NCBI RefSeq assembly: GCF_017896165.1
Contig: NZ_JAFCNB010000001.1
Location: forward strand, 124,001-188,000
Direction of reading: 5' to 3'
DNA: 64,000 nt
From: Microbispora oryzae
Lineage (GTDB): Bacteria > Actinomycetota > Actinomycetes > Streptosporangiales > Streptosporangiaceae
Below the pieces are notes generated by a model. That model worked only from the letters and a program-made list of their open reading frames with translations, did not search any database and was not told the origin of the DNA. Positions 61,927 to 64,000 of this stretch are shown piece after piece. Position numbers and translations under genes: made by a program. Within the stretch, counting starts at the first letter, position 1. Each line of letters begins with the position of its first letter.

Positions 61927-62838
61927 ATGGATCCCCTCTCCGACGTGATCGCGTCGCTCGACGGCCGCCACAGCCTGTTCTCCCGGCTGGAGACCGGCGG
62001 CGACTGGGCCATCGACTTCGAGGGCTACCGGCACGCCAAGTTCGGCGCCGTCCTGCGCGGCTCGTGCTGGGTGACCGCCGAGGGAGCCGGCGAGCCCGTG
62101 CGGCTCGCCGAGCACGACTGCTTCCTGGTCGGCATCGGACGGTCGTACCGCCTGGCCAGTTCACCGGACGTCCCGGCGGTGCCGGCGGCCGAGGTCTACG
62201 GTCAGCCGGGCGGCCCGCCGACCCGATGGGGCACTGGGAGCGAGACGGTCCTCGTCGGCGGGCGGATCAACCTGGAGGAGATGGACACCGACGCGCTCTC
62301 CGGCATCCTGCCGCCTCTCGTGCACGTCTCCGCGACCAGCGACGCCGCGGACACCCTCCACGCCCTGCTGCCGGTGCTGGAGCGCGAGACCACCGTCCAC
62401 CGCTTCGGCTCAGCACTCGTCATCGAACGGCTCGCGCACGTCGCCTTCGTCGAGCTGCTACGGGCACACGCCGCCCGGGACCGGGACGTGTGGGGGCCCA
62501 TACCCGCCGCCCTCAGCGACCCCCAGATCGGCGCCGCACTCGGCCTCATGCACGCCGAACCCGGCCGTCGCTGGACGGTGGACGACCTCGCCTCGGCCGT
62601 CCACATGTCGCGGTCGGGCTTCGCCGGGCGCTTCACCGAGCTCGTCGGCAGCCCGCCGCACGACTATCTGCTCTCGTGGCGCATGCGCATCGCGGCGAAG
62701 AAGCTGCGGGCGACGGACACGAGCGTCGCGGCCATCGCCGCCGAGCTCGGCTACCAGTCGGAGAGCGCCTTCAGCAACGCCTTCAAGCGCGTCACGGGAC
62801 GTTCTCCCCGCCACTACCGCCAGGCCCTGTCGGTCTGA
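61927..62838 (+). CDS. AraC family transcriptional regulator (cupin_6 type)
   Basis: 303 aa from the ATG at 61927 (AAGGAA upstream). An N-terminal cupin-like sensor domain (about 10-180: RHAKFGAVLRGSCWV, HDCFLVGIGRSYRLAS) is followed by the AraC double HTH (about 200-300): WTVDDLASAVHMSRSGFAGRFTELVGSPPHDYLLSWRMRIAAKKL and VAAIAAELGYQSESAFSNAFKRVTGRSPRHYRQ. This cupin_6 subfamily often activates an adjacent oxidoreductase. It is divergent from the quinone oxidoreductase gene, 265 bp apart. The effector is unknown. Confidence 0.93.
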   Translation: MDPLSDVIASLDGRHSLFSRLETGGDWAIDFEGYRHAKFGAVLRGSCWVTAEGAGEPVRLAEHDCFLVGIGRSYRLASSPDVPAVPAAEVYGQPGGPPTRWGTGSETVLVGGRINLEEMDTDALSGILPPLVHVSATSDAADTLHALLPVLERETTVHRFGSALVIERLAHVAFVELLRAHAARDRDVWGPIPAALSDPQIGAALGLMHAEPGRRWTVDDLASAVHMSRSGFAGRFTELVGSPPHDYLLSWRMRIAAKKLRATDTSVAAIAAELGYQSESAFSNAFKRVTGRSPRHYRQALSV

Positions 62839-62860
62839 CGGCAGGGACCGCCGGCCCGCT

Positions 62861-64000
62861 CTAGTCCTGCTGGCAGACCGAGCAGTGGGTGAGACCGGCC
62901 TCCTCGGCCTCCCGCCGCGTCATGATCTCGACGCCGGCGTCGTCCAGGCCGCTGATCAGGGGACAGTCGGAGCTGTGGTAGCGACGGGTGCCGACCATCA
63001 CCTTCACCGTCGCACCGCCGTCTCCGGAGGCAGCCGGGTCGGCGTCCCGGGCAGTGTCCGGGTCAGCCTCAGGGTCGGTTTCTGGGGCAGCGTCCGGATC
63101 AGTGTCCGGATCAGTGTCTGGGTCGATGTCCGCGTCGGCCTCCGGCGTGGTGCCGCCGCCCTCCGTGCCGCCCTCCGTGCCGCTCCCCGTACCGGTGCCG
63201 GCCGGCTCCGCGTGCTCCTCACCTTCGTCGCCGTCCCGTACGCCTCCGCGGTCCTCGGCGGCCCGCGGCGCCGACGGTCCGGTGGCGGCCAGGAGCGCGG
63301 CGACTTCCCGGGTCACGTCCCTGGTGTCTTCGGAGTAGTCATCGGAGTCGTCGCCGAGCTCGCGGTCGGCCTCGATGAATTCGGCGGCGGAGTCGTCCGG
63401 TTCACCGGTCTTCGGGATGGCGGCGGTTCTGGTGATCTCGGCGGTGGCGCCGGTGGCGGAGCCGGAGGAAGCCACGGACCCGGCGCGCCCGGGTCCCTTG
63501 GCCTCTACCGGCTCCACCGGCTCATCACCGGATCGGCCGTTCTGCCCGTCTGGTCCGTCCTGCCCACGGCCCGGCTCAGCGGCGCCCTCTGCCGCCTCCT
63601 CGGCTCCGTCGAGGTCTGGGGCGGGTCGCCTGAACCAGTCGAGTGCGGTGCCGCCGGAGGAGGTCTCCGGGTCGGCGGGGGAAGCCGGGGAAGGGGTGAC
63701 CGCGCGACCGAACCAGTCCACCCTGGACGTCTCAGCCCCGGATGTCACAGCCTTGGATGTCTCAGCCTTGGATGTCTCAGCCTTGGATGTCTCAGCCTTG
63801 GATGTCTCAGCCCCGGCGTCTGTCACGTCCCCCGCCGCGGCCTCGACGGAGCTCTCCGGGCGAGCCCCCGTGTGGAGCTCTGTGCGTGGCTCTGTGTGAG
63901 TGTCCCAGTGGGTGTCCGCGTGAGGCTCCGCGGGGGCCTCGGGTGAGGCTCCCGGGAGTGTTCCGGCGGCGGGCTCATCGGCCGTCGCGTCGCCGGAGTC
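62861..64000 (-). CDS. Acidic repeat-rich protein with C-terminal Cys motif, 5' end open
   Basis: At least 380 codons; the frame stays open to the right edge, so the true start is probably outside. A GTG at 63826 is a possible internal start but has no good ribosome site. The protein is mostly disordered and acidic: DPDTDPDTDPD and GGTEGG runs, a DWFRR/DWFGR motif twice, and an ETSKA repeat of 15-bp units. The only folded part is the last ~45 residues, VGTRRYHSSDCPLISGLDDAGVEIMTRREAEEAGLTHCSVCQQD, with CxxC and an upstream Cys/His like a small metal-binding domain (Ada-N-like YHxxxCP ... GLxxCxVC pattern). No function known. Confidence 0.6.
   Translation of the reverse strand, partial: DSGDATADEPAAGTLPGASPEAPAEPHADTHWDTHTEPRTELHTGARPESSVEAAAGDVTDAGAETSKAETSKAETSKAETSKAVTSGAETSRVDWFGRAVTPSPASPADPETSSGGTALDWFRRPAPDLDGAEEAAEGAAEPGRGQDGPDGQNGRSGDEPVEPVEAKGPGRAGSVASSGSATGATAEITRTAAIPKTGEPDDSAAEFIEADRELGDDSDDYSEDTRDVTREVAALLAATGPSAPRAAEDRGGVRDGDEGEEHAEPAGTGTGSGTEGGTEGGGTTPEADADIDPDTDPDTDPDAAPETDPEADPDTARDADPAASGDGGATVKVMVGTRRYHSSDCPLISGLDDAGVEIMTRREAEEAGLTHCSVCQQD
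63736..63810. repeat. 15-bp tandem repeat in the right-edge gene
   Basis: Unit CCTTGGATGTCTCAG, four perfect copies from 63751 preceded by one variant. On the minus strand it encodes Ala-Glu-Thr-Ser-Lys. Confidence 0.9.

Overview
The window is chromosomal DNA of a high-GC actinomycete, most likely of the order Streptosporangiales. The main clues are the very high GC content with strong GC3 bias, frequent GTG starts, ATGA/GTGA overlaps, PriA in place of HisA plus TrpF, a trp-associated TIGR02234 membrane protein, PASTA-less Ser/Thr kinases, a DUF222-HNH protein, and a T-box in front of ileS. I see no rRNA, tRNA, CRISPR array, prophage or insertion sequence. The taxon assignment is an inference from gene content.

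Layout. (1) 1-7.3 kb, minus strand: an amino-acid block read as hisI, trp-associated membrane protein, RDD protein, DUF2752 protein, trpC, trpB, trpA, then a MauE/DoxX protein and a DsbA-like protein cut by the left edge. No trpE, trpD or trpF is present. (2) 7.7-18 kb: accessory block with a repeat-rich DUF222-HNH protein, an asymmetric heterodimeric ABC exporter, a TIGR03085 protein, two tandem paralogous ~54-aa membrane proteins, a LacI regulator, a chorismate mutase with a repetitive acidic tail and a small secreted protein. (3) 18-24.2 kb, minus strand: the his operon hisD-C-B-(50-aa membrane ORF)-H-(116-aa membrane protein)-priA-ridA-like-hisF. (4) 24.3-33 kb: DeoR regulator, YbaK, an amidase, DUF2567, a MurA with Asp in place of the catalytic Cys, a class A PBP and a secreted LGFP-repeat protein.

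(5) 33.1-44.6 kb is a dense signalling locus. Three response regulators on the plus strand converge on a five-gene minus-strand operon: receiver-cyclase fusion, ABC ATPase, ABC permease, GAF-type histidine kinase, CrtI-like FAD enzyme. Divergent from that operon lie a cyclic-nucleotide-binding protein and an MBL-fold hydrolase, overlapping by 4 bp. Synthesis, sensing and possible breakdown of a cyclic nucleotide are therefore encoded side by side with a two-component system and a transporter. This is my main candidate for an undescribed system. (6) 44.9-54.7 kb: two membrane Ser/Thr kinases sharing an unusual extracytoplasmic domain flank a small secreted protein and two secreted metallopeptidases (M1, M14). 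(7) 54.8-60.5 kb: rluD-like, lspA and traR/dksA-like genes, then a frameshifted DUF167 remnant, and divergently a T-box and a type 2 IleRS whose HIGH signature reads GVHH, a swap reported to give extreme mupirocin resistance. (8) 60.7-64 kb: a quinone oxidoreductase divergent from an AraC regulator with a 10-bp-phased repeat between them, and an acidic repeat-rich protein open at the right edge.

A recurring oddity is the number of 15-bp-period tandem arrays (six, with unrelated units), in both coding and non-coding DNA.
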